Shown in pieces: positions 34,942-43,690 of a stretch of 64,000 nucleotides of DNA. This DNA comes from Rhizobium sp. ICMP 5592 (lineage in GTDB: Bacteria > Pseudomonadota > Alphaproteobacteria > Rhizobiales > Rhizobiaceae), in the NCBI RefSeq assembly GCF_009498525.1, contig NZ_QSNT01000001.1, forward strand, positions 735,032-799,031. Direction: 5' to 3'. Each line of letters begins with the position of its first letter. Positions within the stretch are counted from its first letter, which is position 1. The position numbers and the translations under genes are program-made. Below the pieces are notes generated by a model that was not told the DNA's origin, did no database searches, and worked only from the letters and a program-made list of their open reading frames with translations.

Positions 34942-35685
34942 TCAGCGAGACATCAGCGACAGCGCCAGTACCTTGCTGCGCAGGTCCGGTTGTTCCTCCG
35001 TGACGAAATCCAGGTTTTGACGCGCCAGCCGTGCGTGTTCACGCGCCAGCGCTTCGGCGCGAGCACCTTCGCGCAGTTCGATCGCGGAAATGATCGCCCT
35101 GTGTTGCGTCTGAGCAATCACCAGCGTGCGTTGAAAGGCCGGCACGTCCACTTCCGTATTGACGAAGGCATTGGGGCTGGCAAATGGCAAGCTGGTGATC
35201 CGCTCGATCTCCCGGGTCAAGACTTCGCTGCCGCTCAGGGCTGCGAGTTGGCGGTGGAAACGTTCGTTCAGCATTTCATAGAGCCCGAAATCCATCGCGC
35301 CCGGTCCCGGCTCGACCACACGGTCGAGACTTGCGACCACGTCCGAAATCGCCTTCAGCTTTATCGGCGGCGCGCCGCGTTCCGCCGCCAGCCGGGCGGC
35401 GGTGCCCTCGAGAACGCCGCGAAGTTCTATGGCGTCGATCACATCCTGGCGGCTGAAGCTGCGGACTGCATAGCCGCCCGAGGGGATTGTGACGACGAGC
35501 CCCTCCTGTTCCAGCTTTTGCAGGGCCGCACGTAAAGGCGTGCGCGACACCTTGAGCCGGGCGGCGAGCGCCACCTCCGAGAGCCGCTCCCCAGGCAGCA
35601 CCTCGCCTTTGAGTACGAGATCGCGAAGGCCCGTCAGAGCCTTTGCCGTCTGCTGTTTCGGGGCGCCGTCCGGCTCTGTCGCCAT
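34942..35685 (-). CDS. vanR: GntR-family (FCD) regulator, VanR
   Basis: 247-residue regulator with an N-terminal GntR winged helix (LSEVALAARLKVSRTPLRAAL, LEQEGLVV, GGYAVRSF) and an all-helical FCD effector domain. VanR proteins of this type repress vanAB until vanillate binds. It starts 3 bp after the vanA stop, so it is made from the same message as the genes it controls, giving feedback. Candidate operators with a GTATAC core lie before vanA. Confidence 0.88.
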   Translation of the reverse strand: MATEPDGAPKQQTAKALTGLRDLVLKGEVLPGERLSEVALAARLKVSRTPLRAALQKLEQEGLVVTIPSGGYAVRSFSRQDVIDAIELRGVLEGTAARLAAERGAPPIKLKAISDVVASLDRVVEPGPGAMDFGLYEMLNERFHRQLAALSGSEVLTREIERITSLPFASPNAFVNTEVDVPAFQRTLVIAQTQHRAIISAIELREGARAEALAREHARLARQNLDFVTEEQPDLRSKVLALSLMSR

Positions 35686-35688
35686 GCT

Positions 35689-36750
35689 CTACTCCGCCGC
35701 CACAGCCGTGGCGTTTCGTTCCGGGTTGATTTCCCGGTCGATCATCCGCTCGATAAGCTTGCGAGCCCACATCGTGCCGGCATCGATATTGAGATTATAG
35801 AACTGATGATCGGGATTGGCCTCGATCGCGATCTGCTGTGCATGAAGCACCGCCTCATCCTCGCGGAAAACACCGGCGACGCCTTCGCGCAGTTCATGTG
35901 TGCGGGCCTGGTTGTGTAGCTCGTAGTTCCGGGCGAAGGCCCAGAAATACAGACAGGTATTGTCCGTCGATGGCGTGATCGTGTTCAGGACATAGCCGTT
36001 CACGCCTTGCGAGCGGTCACCCTGCGGCGCGCCGGTACCAGCCGCTGCGACGCCGACATCGATGGTGACCGTGCAGGGAGCCTCGAAGCGGATGATCTGC
36101 CAACGGTCCACCTTGCCCGGCTTGCCATACTGCTTGCGCCAGAAGGGCGGCGGATCGATCTCATGCATCCACCTGGTCACATAGGCGAAGCGGTCGGAAT
36201 GGCTGGCTTCGAAGGGTGATTCCGCGACGGCACGGTCGCCGATAGACGAGCCGTGCACGAAGGTTTCGTGGGTGAGATCCATGAGATTGTCGACGACTAG
36301 GCGGTAGTCGCATTTTACCTCGATCAGCTTGCCATCGGCCGCCCAATTGGGATCGTCGTTCCAGTGCATGTCGGGGATCAGCGCCGGGTCGGCGAGTGCC
36401 GGCTCGCCCGGCCAGATCCAGACGAAGCGGTGCTTTTCGGCGACCGGATAGGATTTGACGCAGGCCGATGGATTGATGGTGTCCTGTGACGGCATGTATA
36501 CACAGCGGCCGGTCTCGTCATATTCGAGGCCGTGATAACCGCACACCACGTTGTCGCCATCAAGCCGACCGAAGGAGAGCGGTACCAGCCGGTGCCAACA
36601 GGCATCCGCCAAGGCTACGGGCGTGCCATTTTCCTTGCGATACAGCACGATTGGCTTGTTGCAGATGGTGCGCGGCAGCAATGCACGCTTCAGCTCTACA
36701 TCATAGGCGGCGGCATACCAGGCGTTCAGGGGAAAGGTTGGTCGCTTCAT
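35689..36750 (-). CDS. vanA: Vanillate O-demethylase oxygenase subunit
   Basis: 353-residue Rieske non-haem iron oxygenase that removes the methyl group of vanillate as formaldehyde, giving protocatechuate. The Rieske cluster ligands are Cys51, His53, Cys70 and His73 (CWHRLVPL and CGYHG). The mononuclear iron histidines are His161 and His166 in DLTHETFVHG. The ATG at 36750 follows AGGAGGA; a start at 36786 would overlap the operator. It is the final catabolic step visible in this island; protocatechuate genes are not in the window. Confidence 0.93.
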   Translation of the reverse strand: MKRPTFPLNAWYAAAYDVELKRALLPRTICNKPIVLYRKENGTPVALADACWHRLVPLSFGRLDGDNVVCGYHGLEYDETGRCVYMPSQDTINPSACVKSYPVAEKHRFVWIWPGEPALADPALIPDMHWNDDPNWAADGKLIEVKCDYRLVVDNLMDLTHETFVHGSSIGDRAVAESPFEASHSDRFAYVTRWMHEIDPPPFWRKQYGKPGKVDRWQIIRFEAPCTVTIDVGVAAAGTGAPQGDRSQGVNGYVLNTITPSTDNTCLYFWAFARNYELHNQARTHELREGVAGVFREDEAVLHAQQIAIEANPDHQFYNLNIDAGTMWARKLIERMIDREINPERNATAVAAE

Positions 36751-36786
36751 CTCATCTGTCCTCCTCAGATGGTTTAAGAAGCACAT

Positions 36787-36869
36787 AATGTATACATTCT
36801 GTCAAGATGGAGAGTGAAAATCCGAAGGTATGACATTTTTGGCGGAATTTATCCGATTTCTGTATACAG
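36787..36869 (-). promoter_or_regulatory. Candidate VanR operators
   Basis: Two palindromes with a common GTATAC centre lie in the 124-bp gap before vanA: AATGTATACATT (36787-36798) and CTGTATACAG (36860-36869), 72 bp centre to centre. The proximal one is next to the translation start. A TGTATACA copy also occurs inside vanA at 36495 and may be chance. GntR-FCD repressors typically bind such short palindromes. Confidence 0.6.
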
Positions 36870-36874
36870 CCTTC

Positions 36875-38662
36875 TCAATTCACAAGACCAAGTTTCTTCA
36901 ATCTGTATTCCAGTTTCGCGCGGGTAAGGCCAAGGCTGCGGGCGGCGGCCGAGACATTGCCGGCGGCGGCCCGGAACGCTTCCCGGTAGAGCGTGTCTTC
37001 GGCGGCGGCAAGGTCGCCAGGCGAAGTGATAGGGCCAAGGTGCGGGACTGCGATGGGTATACCCTTCGGCTTTATCCGCCCATCCCGATTCAGTGTCTGC
37101 GGAAATGTCGGAGAGGCTTCGCCACTGGTGAAGAGATGCTGGATATCGATGAGGCCACCGGGCTCGGCAAAAATCACGCCACGTTCGATCAGGTTCTGCA
37201 GCTCACGGATATTGCCGGGGAAATCATAAGCCAACAGCACATCGATCGCCCGTCGCGACAGGCCCATGACATCGCGGCGGTGGCGTTCGCGGAAGATGCG
37301 CAGAAAATGGTCGATCAGCATCGGAATGTCATCACGCCTGTCGCGTAGCGGAGGAATGACGATCGGGAAGACACAGAGGCGGAAATAGAGGTCCTGCCGA
37401 AACCGTCCGGCGCGTACTTCGCCTTCAAGGTTGACATTGGATGCCGCCACCACCCGCACGTCGGCGGGGATGGTGCGGATGCCGCCGACCCGCTCGATCT
37501 GCCGCTCCTGGATGGCGCGCAGCAGTTTTCCCTGAGCCGCGTAGGCGAGCGAGGCGATCTCGTCGAGGAATATGGTGCCGCCTGCGGCCCGCTCGAAATA
37601 TCCTGGCCGGGATGCGATTGCGCCGGTATAGGCTCCCTTTTCGACGCCGAACAGCTCCGATTCCACCAGGTTTTCGGGGATCGCAGCGCAGTTGATCGGC
37701 ACGAATGAGCCATCGGCCCGGCCGCTCAGTCGGTGAAGCTGTTGCGCGAACAACTCCTTGCCAACGCCGGATTCGCCGATGAGCAGCACGGTAGCCTCGG
37801 TATCGGCGACCTTTTCCACCATCAGCCGGGCGCGCAGGAAGCTTGCCGATACGCCGATGACCTGGTTGGAACCGGCGACTTCAGACGGACCGGTCTTCGC
37901 CGGCGGCTCAGTCGGCGGCAATGTCGGCTCCGAGCGTCGGCGAACGCTGCGGCGGGACCTTGGCCATTCAAGTCCGAGGTAAGCGCGTTCCGGCGCGTCT
38001 TCGCCCCACTCTTCCGCATTCTGGCCGACGACCTTGCAATGGGGTGCGCCCATGCCGGCGCACTCGACTTCGCGAAAGATGACGGGGCGTCCGAAGAGCG
38101 TGCTGGTATAGCCGCTGGGATAGCCGGTCTGCATCCAGCAGACCGGCGCGCTGGCAAGGCCATGATGGGCGATGTGTTCGGCGGCTTCGGAGGAATCGTG
38201 CCAGTCGAACTCGCCGAAATAGGTACCCCGAGCGCTGTCGAATTCGAAATGCCGGGTGGTGACCTTGACGAAACCCTCGAGGGTGTGGACACGAGGGCCG
38301 GCTGCCAGGGCATGGGTCAGATCCTCGTTCGGAAAGCGCTTCTGGATCAACTCCGCATCGCGCACGCCCTGCATGTAGCCGACCCGCATGAACATGGCCG
38401 TGGCGGTTTCGACCCCGAAGGCTTCGATGATCTCCTGCCGTAATCGACCCAGAACCTGCGACTGCATCAACACCATGCGTTGATCGTTTAGCCAAATGCG
38501 GCCATCCCCCAGCGCGAAATGAAGGGCCTCGGTCAATTCGGTCAATGTCGGTGACGCGCCGGTGTCGAGCTCGCTATATGTGCCGCGCGACAGCATCTTG
38601 CCCGTGCGTTTGGATGCATCGGCCAGGGAGATCAGGTGCGGCGGGACCGTGCGCTTTGACAT
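36875..38662 (-). CDS. XylR/DmpR-like sigma-54-dependent activator
   Basis: 595-residue enhancer-binding protein. An XylR_N-type sensor (about 40-140) and a V4R domain (about 145-212, with Cys175, Cys201 and Cys209) are followed by the AAA+ domain with Walker A GESGVGKE (296-303). The sigma-54 contact loop is GAYTGA (343-348, Tyr for the usual Phe). The C-terminal Fis-type helix-turn-helix contains [20 protein letters not shown]. In XylR/DmpR the sensor directly binds an aromatic effector. The gene is divergent from an aldehyde/alcohol dehydrogenase pair that has a -24/-12 promoter, its likely target. Confidence 0.92.
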   Translation of the reverse strand: MSKRTVPPHLISLADASKRTGKMLSRGTYSELDTGASPTLTELTEALHFALGDGRIWLNDQRMVLMQSQVLGRLRQEIIEAFGVETATAMFMRVGYMQGVRDAELIQKRFPNEDLTHALAAGPRVHTLEGFVKVTTRHFEFDSARGTYFGEFDWHDSSEAAEHIAHHGLASAPVCWMQTGYPSGYTSTLFGRPVIFREVECAGMGAPHCKVVGQNAEEWGEDAPERAYLGLEWPRSRRSVRRRSEPTLPPTEPPAKTGPSEVAGSNQVIGVSASFLRARLMVEKVADTEATVLLIGESGVGKELFAQQLHRLSGRADGSFVPINCAAIPENLVESELFGVEKGAYTGAIASRPGYFERAAGGTIFLDEIASLAYAAQGKLLRAIQERQIERVGGIRTIPADVRVVAASNVNLEGEVRAGRFRQDLYFRLCVFPIVIPPLRDRRDDIPMLIDHFLRIFRERHRRDVMGLSRRAIDVLLAYDFPGNIRELQNLIERGVIFAEPGGLIDIQHLFTSGEASPTFPQTLNRDGRIKPKGIPIAVPHLGPITSPGDLAAAEDTLYREAFRAAAGNVSAAARSLGLTRAKLEYRLKKLGLVN

Positions 38663-38744
38663 GATCGTCTTTCATGAAATTCTGAAAATAATGAAAGTCT
38701 TTCTCATTTCATGAATTTCGGCAAGCCCCAGTTCCGAACCGGTT

Positions 38745-38771
38745 TTGATCTTCCGATTCCCCGAAAATCAA
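38745..38771 (+). promoter_or_regulatory. Candidate upstream activating sequence for the sigma-54 activator
   Basis: TTGATCTTC and GAAAATCAA form a 27-bp dyad with one mismatch, about 60-80 bp before the -24 box. The TTGAT/ATCAA arms resemble XylR-type enhancer sites. Two further TTTCATGAA elements at 38670 and 38707, 37 bp apart, also lie in this gap and are alternative sites. Confidence 0.5.
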
Positions 38772-38827
38772 GTTGGTGAAAGCGTTTATCTGCCTTCACC
38801 ATCATCCGGTTCGGCGGAAATGAAAAC

Positions 38828-38842
38828 TGGCACGCGCCTTGC
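38828..38842 (+). promoter_or_regulatory. Sigma-54 (-24/-12) promoter
   Basis: TGGCAC, five bases, then TTGC matches the sigma-54 consensus exactly, with the invariant GG and GC at correct spacing. Transcription would start near 38853, about 135 bp before the dehydrogenase gene. A matching activator gene is transcribed away on the opposite side of the same 326-bp gap. Confidence 0.85.
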
Positions 38843-38988
38843 GACGAAAGAGTGACCGCTTGAGGAGCAGCGGCCAGGAGGATTGCAGCATCGACCATAG
38901 CCGACGGCCGGGAACACCGTGTCGCCCGCGCAATGGCGAAGCTATGCCTTCCAATCATGACAACGGGATCTGAGGAGGCCCAGACACT

Positions 38989-40461
38989 ATGAACATCCGA
39001 ACCCACACTTTCATCGACGCCGGGCGTTGGACCGGTCGCGCCTTCTTCGGTAGCTGGGAGCAGACCGAGGCTGGCACCATCAATGTAACCGATCCAGCCA
39101 ATGGAACGGTTCTCGCCTCCGTGGGGCTTGGCGGACCGGGAGATATCGCCCGCGCCGCTGCCGAAGCCCGCGCTGCCCAGAAAGCCTGGGCAAAAATGCT
39201 CGGTGCGGAGCGTGCGCGCATCCTCAACAAGGCTGCAGACTTGCTGGAGGCAAACGGCACTGAACTCGCACAGTGGATCATGAAGGAGTCAGGCTCGATC
39301 CATCAGAAGGCGATGATCGAGATCGAGCACGGAGCGCTGTTCATTCGCCATGCGGCAACACTCGCCACGGCTCCCTCCGGCATGTTCCTCCCCGGCATGG
39401 ATGATCGTGAAAATTATGCCCGGCGAGTGCCGCATGGCGTCGTCGGTGTTATCTCGCCTTTCAATTTTCCGCTGGTCCTTTCCGTTCGCTCCATTGCCGC
39501 AGCGCTGGCGGTCGGCAATGCGGTGGTGCACAAGCCCGATCCACGCACGCCCATCTCCGGCGGCATCATCATTGCTCGTATTTTCGAAGAGGCTGGCCTG
39601 CCGGCGGGCATCCTGCAGATCGTGCCCGGCGGCGCCGATGCCGGCGAGGCCCTCTGCAGCGATCCAAACGTGGCGATGATCTCTTTTACCGGCTCCGCAC
39701 GCGGCGGCGCCAAGGTTGGCGAGATTGCCGGCAGGAACCTGAAGCGTGTCCAGCTCGAACTTGGCGGCAAGAATGCGCTGATTATTCTCGAAGATGCCGA
39801 TCCTGATGTTGCGGCCTCCAATGCGGCCTGGGGTGCATTCCTTCACCAGGGTCAGATTTGCATGGCGACCGGCCTGGTTCTCATCGATGCGAAGATCGAG
39901 CAGGCGGTGACCGATCGGCTGGTCGCAAAAGCCGCGCACCTGCCAGTCGGCGATCCCTCGAGCTATCAGGCGGCGCTCGGACCGATCATTTCGGATGCCC
40001 AGGTGACAGCGATCCAGGCGATTGTCGACGATGCCGTCGCAAAGGGTGCGCGATTGCTCACCGGCGGCCGCAGCGAAGGGCGTTTTTATCCCGCAACCGT
40101 CCTCTCCGGCGTGAAGCCCGGCATGCTCGCCTTCGAGGAGGAGATCTTCGGTCCAGTCGCCTGTATCGTCTCTTTCCGCAGCGACGAAGAGGCAATAGCG
40201 CTTGCCAACCGATCCGACTATGGCCTCGCCGCCGGGGTCATTTCTGCCGATATCGGCCGGGCGATGGCCGTTGGGCAAGAGCTTGAGGTCGGCCAGTTGC
40301 ACATCAACGACCAGACAGTCAATGGCGGGCCATATGCCCCCTTCGGCGGACGCGGCAAATCGGGCAACGGCACGCGGGTGGGTGGCCCGGCGGATATCGA
40401 GGAATTCACCCAGTGGCAGTGGGTTTCGGTCAAAAACGCCGCAACGCCCTATCCGTTCTGA
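38989..40461 (+). CDS. Benzaldehyde-dehydrogenase-type aryl aldehyde dehydrogenase
   Basis: 490-residue aldehyde dehydrogenase of the XylC/AreC group. General base Glu257 (LELGGKNA) and catalytic Cys291 (HQGQICMATG) are present; the C-terminal FGGRGKSGNGTRVGGPADIE segment is typical of benzaldehyde dehydrogenases. It starts 10 bases after GAGGAGG. It is clearly a different lineage from the two related aldehyde dehydrogenases at 20,286 and 27,382. Together with the SDR that follows it would convert an aromatic alcohol to the acid under sigma-54 control; coniferyl or benzyl-type alcohols are candidates. Confidence 0.88.
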   Translation: MNIRTHTFIDAGRWTGRAFFGSWEQTEAGTINVTDPANGTVLASVGLGGPGDIARAAAEARAAQKAWAKMLGAERARILNKAADLLEANGTELAQWIMKESGSIHQKAMIEIEHGALFIRHAATLATAPSGMFLPGMDDRENYARRVPHGVVGVISPFNFPLVLSVRSIAAALAVGNAVVHKPDPRTPISGGIIIARIFEEAGLPAGILQIVPGGADAGEALCSDPNVAMISFTGSARGGAKVGEIAGRNLKRVQLELGGKNALIILEDADPDVAASNAAWGAFLHQGQICMATGLVLIDAKIEQAVTDRLVAKAAHLPVGDPSSYQAALGPIISDAQVTAIQAIVDDAVAKGARLLTGGRSEGRFYPATVLSGVKPGMLAFEEEIFGPVACIVSFRSDEEAIALANRSDYGLAAGVISADIGRAMAVGQELEVGQLHINDQTVNGGPYAPFGGRGKSGNGTRVGGPADIEEFTQWQWVSVKNAATPYPF

Positions 40462-40551
40462 TCTGCCTGCATTTTCACTCGTTTTCCCGATCGAACCTCG
40501 GACCGCTTGGCTGCGTATGGTTCGACGCCTTCTAGAACAAGGATGATACCC

Positions 40552-41319
40552 ATGAATCTTCACGGAAAAACAATCGTCATTACCGGCGCGTCCTCCGGCA
40601 TTGGCGGCGAGGTCGCTCGCCTGGCACGTTTTCATGGCGCACATGTCATCGGCCTTGACCGGAACGATCCGATGCTGACGCTTGATGGCTTCATCAAGGC
40701 CGACCTGAGCGATCCCTCCGCAATCGACACTGCTGTCCGCTCGCTTCCCGGGCAGGTTGATGCGCTGATCAATGCGGCGGGTGTGCCCGGAACCGCCGAT
40801 CGGGCGCTCGTTGCGAAAGTCAACTATCTCGGGCTTCGCCACCTCACCGAAGCACTGGTGGCGCGGATGCCCAAGGGGGCATCGGTCGTCAACTTCGCTT
40901 CTATTCTCGGCGCCGAGTGGCCCAAACGTGTCGAAGCTCACCGCGCGCTCGCCGCGACGAAGAACTTCGCCGAGGGCCTGGCTTGGCTAAACGACAACCC
41001 GGTCGCACAGGAGACCTGCTATCAGTATTTCAAGGAGGCGCTGATCGTCTGGACGCGCGCGCGTAGCTTCGATCTGTTCATGCAGCACGACATCCGCATG
41101 AATTCGGTGGCACCAGGGCCGGTGTTCACGCCGATCCTCGGCGATTTCGTCACCATGTTGGGCGAAGAACGGGTGCAGCGAGATGCGGGTCTGATGAAGC
41201 GCCCTGCCTTTGCCGACGAGATTGCCGGGCCAACTCTCTTCCTTTGCTCTGATGCCGCTCGCTGGGTGGTGGGCGTCAACCTGGCGGTCGATGGAGGCCT
41301 GGCTGCGACCACTCTCTGA
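40552..41319 (+). CDS. Coniferyl-alcohol-dehydrogenase-like SDR, second copy
   Basis: 255-residue SDR with TGASSGIG at residues 10-17, the NAAG motif near residue 78, and the long CalA-type insertion between the catalytic serine (FASILGAEW) and the YFKEA segment carrying the Tyr/Lys pair. It ends with VVGVNLAVDGG. Its overall layout matches the SDR at 21,757, which belongs to the Liv operon. The ATG at 40552 has AAGGA at the right distance; an earlier frame start at 40507 does not. It lies about 90 bp behind the aldehyde dehydrogenase and should share its sigma-54 promoter. Confidence 0.85.
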   Translation: MNLHGKTIVITGASSGIGGEVARLARFHGAHVIGLDRNDPMLTLDGFIKADLSDPSAIDTAVRSLPGQVDALINAAGVPGTADRALVAKVNYLGLRHLTEALVARMPKGASVVNFASILGAEWPKRVEAHRALAATKNFAEGLAWLNDNPVAQETCYQYFKEALIVWTRARSFDLFMQHDIRMNSVAPGPVFTPILGDFVTMLGEERVQRDAGLMKRPAFADEIAGPTLFLCSDAARWVVGVNLAVDGGLAATTL

Positions 41320-41999
41320 TCGGCCAAAGTCTTTGGTTCTCCGTCGCTTACAAACCAATCCTCTTCAAGGTTCTTGTTCGACTGTTGATTTCCGCGAGCA
41401 TTTGACCCGTTTTACCATTTGGTACTGACCCGGCTGTTCTAGCCTAACCCAATGAAAGGCAATCGATCTCAAGCCGCATTCAGGGTTGTAGCGAAATGAA
41501 AAAATTGGGTGAATTCTGAGCAGAAATCAACAGCCAGGACATTTGACATGCCGCCGCATCGCTATCTGATCAACCTGCGGCTGGACTTCGCCGAAAAGCT
41601 GCTGATCAAGGGCGAGATTACGATTGCCGAAATCGCCTACATGTCCAGATTTTCTGGACCAAAGCCATTTGGCTACCACGATGAAGAGATACAGAGGAAA
41701 AACGCCGACGGAGCTGCGGTTCGCGAGATAATCGTCGCTGGCTTCAGCGTGGGGCGCCAAGCAGATACGGCTAAGGGCCGGTCTAAACGTGTCGCCGAAA
41801 CCGCTCGCCCAAGGACGGCCATGCGTGTCCCTTTGTAGAGGGGGCCGGATGCGCCTGCGGTAGACCCTTAAAGAAGCATGGCTTTCCAGCGCCGGTAGAA
41901 ATTCTGCCTTCCAATTATGCCGTGCGAACGGGATCATCCTCATGCGGGGTGGGGCCCCGTTCGCGGCTTCAGCCGCTCAGACCGTTCGGAGCAGAAGGC
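41320..41999 (+). other. Intergenic region between lignin and sulfur islands
   Basis: About 680 bp without an intact gene. It contains the AraC-type relic listed separately and otherwise nothing I recognise. Its position between two functionally distinct modules, together with a broken gene, suggests an old junction. The ribosome-binding site for the next gene (AGAAGG) is at its end. Confidence 0.45.
41548..41670 (+). pseudogene. AraC-type DNA-binding domain remnant
   Basis: The frame from ATG 41548 reads MPPHRYLINLRLDFAEKLL and then ITIAEIAYMSRFS, matching the second half of an AraC/XylS helix-turn-helix (typically PHRYL...RL..AK.LL..G...IAEIA...GFS). The similarity ends at the point where a full domain would continue, and no sensor domain precedes it. 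A decayed regulator gene is the simplest explanation. Confidence 0.6.
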
Positions 42000-43604
42000 A
42001 TGACCGTCAATCGTCGTCAGTTCAATCAACTCTTGCTGCTCAGTGGCGCAAGTCTGGCATTCACCGGTATTCCGGATATAGGCGAGGCGGCTGGGGAGCC
42101 GCCGGTTAGGGGCGGTACGCTCAATTGGGCGTATTATCCTGACCCGACATCGCTGATCGCCATCAATACGTCGTCGGGCACGGGGCAGGCGATCGGGCCG
42201 AAGATCAACGAAGGTCTGTTCGATTTCGACTATGATCTCAATCCGATACCTCTGCTGGCGACCCAATGGTCGGTGAGCGACGATGGCCTGCGCTATAGCT
42301 TCAAGCTTCGCCAGGGCGTGAAATGGCATGATGGGGTGGATTTTACCTCCGAGGACGTCAACTTCACGATCTTCCGCCTGAAGGAGGCGCATCCGCGCGG
42401 GCGGATCACCTATCAGAACGTGGCAGCCGTCGAGACGCCCGATCCGCACACGGCGATCATCGTTCTCTCGAAACCGGCGCCTTACCTGATCTCTGCTCTC
42501 AGCAGCTCGGAATCGCCTATCGTTCCGAAACATGTCTATGAAAAATTCAAGCCCGAGCAGCAGCCCAATCTCGCGCAGACGATCGGCACGGGGCCGTTCA
42601 TCCTGAAGGAATGGGTTCCGGGCAGCCATCTGATTTTCGACCGCAATCCCGACTATTGGGATGCGCCCAAACCCTATCTCGACCGCGTCGTGCTGCGCGT
42701 CATCCTCGACCCGGCGGCGCGCGCAGCGGCGCTCGAAACCGGCGAAATCGATATTGGCTCCAACCCGGTGCCCTTGTCGGATATCGAGCGGTTGAAGGCC
42801 AATCCGAACCTCACGGTGGACACGACCACCTATGCCTATGCCGGTCCGCAGCAGCAGCTGTTTTTCAACTACGAGAACGAGATCCTGAACAAGCGCGAGG
42901 TACGGCTGGCGATCGCGCATGCCATAGACCTGCAGAAATTGCTCGATATCGCGCTTTTCGGATACGGGCAGGTGTCACCGAGCCCGATCAGCACGGCATT
43001 GCCCAAATGGTATGATCCGAGCATCAAGGCTAGAGAGCCCGATCCGAAGCTTGCGGAAAAGCTGCTGGATGAGGCCGGCTATCCGCGCGGTGCGGCTGGC
43101 AAACGCTTCAAGCTCCGTCTTGCCTACAATTCCTTCCTGACACCGGCCTATGCCGATTTCATCAAGCAATCGCTTGCCGTCATCGGCATCGATGCCGAAA
43201 TCCTGAAGCTCGACCTCGCGACGTTCCTGAAGACGGTCTATACCGACCGCGCTTGGGATATCGTCATCGAATCCCTATCCAACACTTTCGATCCGTCACT
43301 GGGCGTCCAGCGCGCCTACTGGTCGAAGAACTTCAAGATCGGCCTCGTCTTTTCCAATGCGAGCCACTACTCCAATCCCGAGGTGGATCGCCTGCTCGAA
43401 GCAGCGGCAATCGAGCCGGACGAAGCCAAGCGCCGGGCGCTCTGGTATCAGTTCCAGCATATCATCCACGAGGATGTCGTTGCCGTCGATCTGGTTGCGG
43501 CCGGCGCGCAGATCGTCGCCAACAAGAAGGTGCGGAACTTCGCGCCGGGCGCCCAGGGCATCAACAACAGTTTTGGTCAGATATGGCTCAGTCCGAGCGC
43601 CTGA
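42000..43604 (+). CDS. Dipeptide/nickel-type ABC transporter binding protein (first copy)
   Basis: 534-residue family-5 extracellular binding protein. The N-terminus (NRRQFNQLLLLSGASLAFTG) looks like a Tat signal. Family motifs include LRQGVKWHDG near residue 112 and DRNPDYWD near residue 217. It resembles the second receptor at 58,404 along its length, including the RRQFNQ start and the SKPAPYL and SESPIVPKHVYE segments. It stands alone upstream of a monooxygenase, about 6.4 kb from the permease genes. I infer that it feeds the same importer with an organosulfur compound or peptide-like ligand. Confidence 0.87.
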   Translation: MTVNRRQFNQLLLLSGASLAFTGIPDIGEAAGEPPVRGGTLNWAYYPDPTSLIAINTSSGTGQAIGPKINEGLFDFDYDLNPIPLLATQWSVSDDGLRYSFKLRQGVKWHDGVDFTSEDVNFTIFRLKEAHPRGRITYQNVAAVETPDPHTAIIVLSKPAPYLISALSSSESPIVPKHVYEKFKPEQQPNLAQTIGTGPFILKEWVPGSHLIFDRNPDYWDAPKPYLDRVVLRVILDPAARAAALETGEIDIGSNPVPLSDIERLKANPNLTVDTTTYAYAGPQQQLFFNYENEILNKREVRLAIAHAIDLQKLLDIALFGYGQVSPSPISTALPKWYDPSIKAREPDPKLAEKLLDEAGYPRGAAGKRFKLRLAYNSFLTPAYADFIKQSLAVIGIDAEILKLDLATFLKTVYTDRAWDIVIESLSNTFDPSLGVQRAYWSKNFKIGLVFSNASHYSNPEVDRLLEAAAIEPDEAKRRALWYQFQHIIHEDVVAVDLVAAGAQIVANKKVRNFAPGAQGINNSFGQIWLSPSA

Positions 43605-43626
43605 TCCATCATTGATGAAAAACTTG

Positions 43627-43655
43627 AGGGCCGCAGGATCTGATCCTGCGGCCCT
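43627..43655 (-). terminator. Bidirectional rho-independent terminator
   Basis: A perfect 14-bp inverted repeat (arms AGGGCCGCAGGATC and GATCCTGCGGCCCT) lies between convergent stop codons. On the minus strand it is followed by CAAG and a run of five T, making it a good terminator for the monooxygenase gene at 43,691; the plus-strand side lacks a T-run but the stem could still end the binding-protein message. Confidence 0.8.
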
Positions 43656-43690
43656 GAATGTTGGAAGAGATGTTTGCGAGGCTCGGCGGT

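Noticed and set aside
36495..36502. TGTATACA inside vanA as a third VanR operator
   Set aside because: Only 8 bp and within coding sequence; chance cannot be excluded, so it is only mentioned with the promoter sites.
38955..39281. Long antisense open frames over the aldehyde dehydrogenase and many other genes
   Set aside because: They are mirror frames of GC-rich coding DNA; the opposite strand carries a complete enzyme with catalytic motifs in each case.
43627..43655. GATC-centred palindrome considered as a protein-binding site
   Set aside because: It lies between convergent stops and has a T-run on the minus-strand side, so a terminator is the simpler reading.
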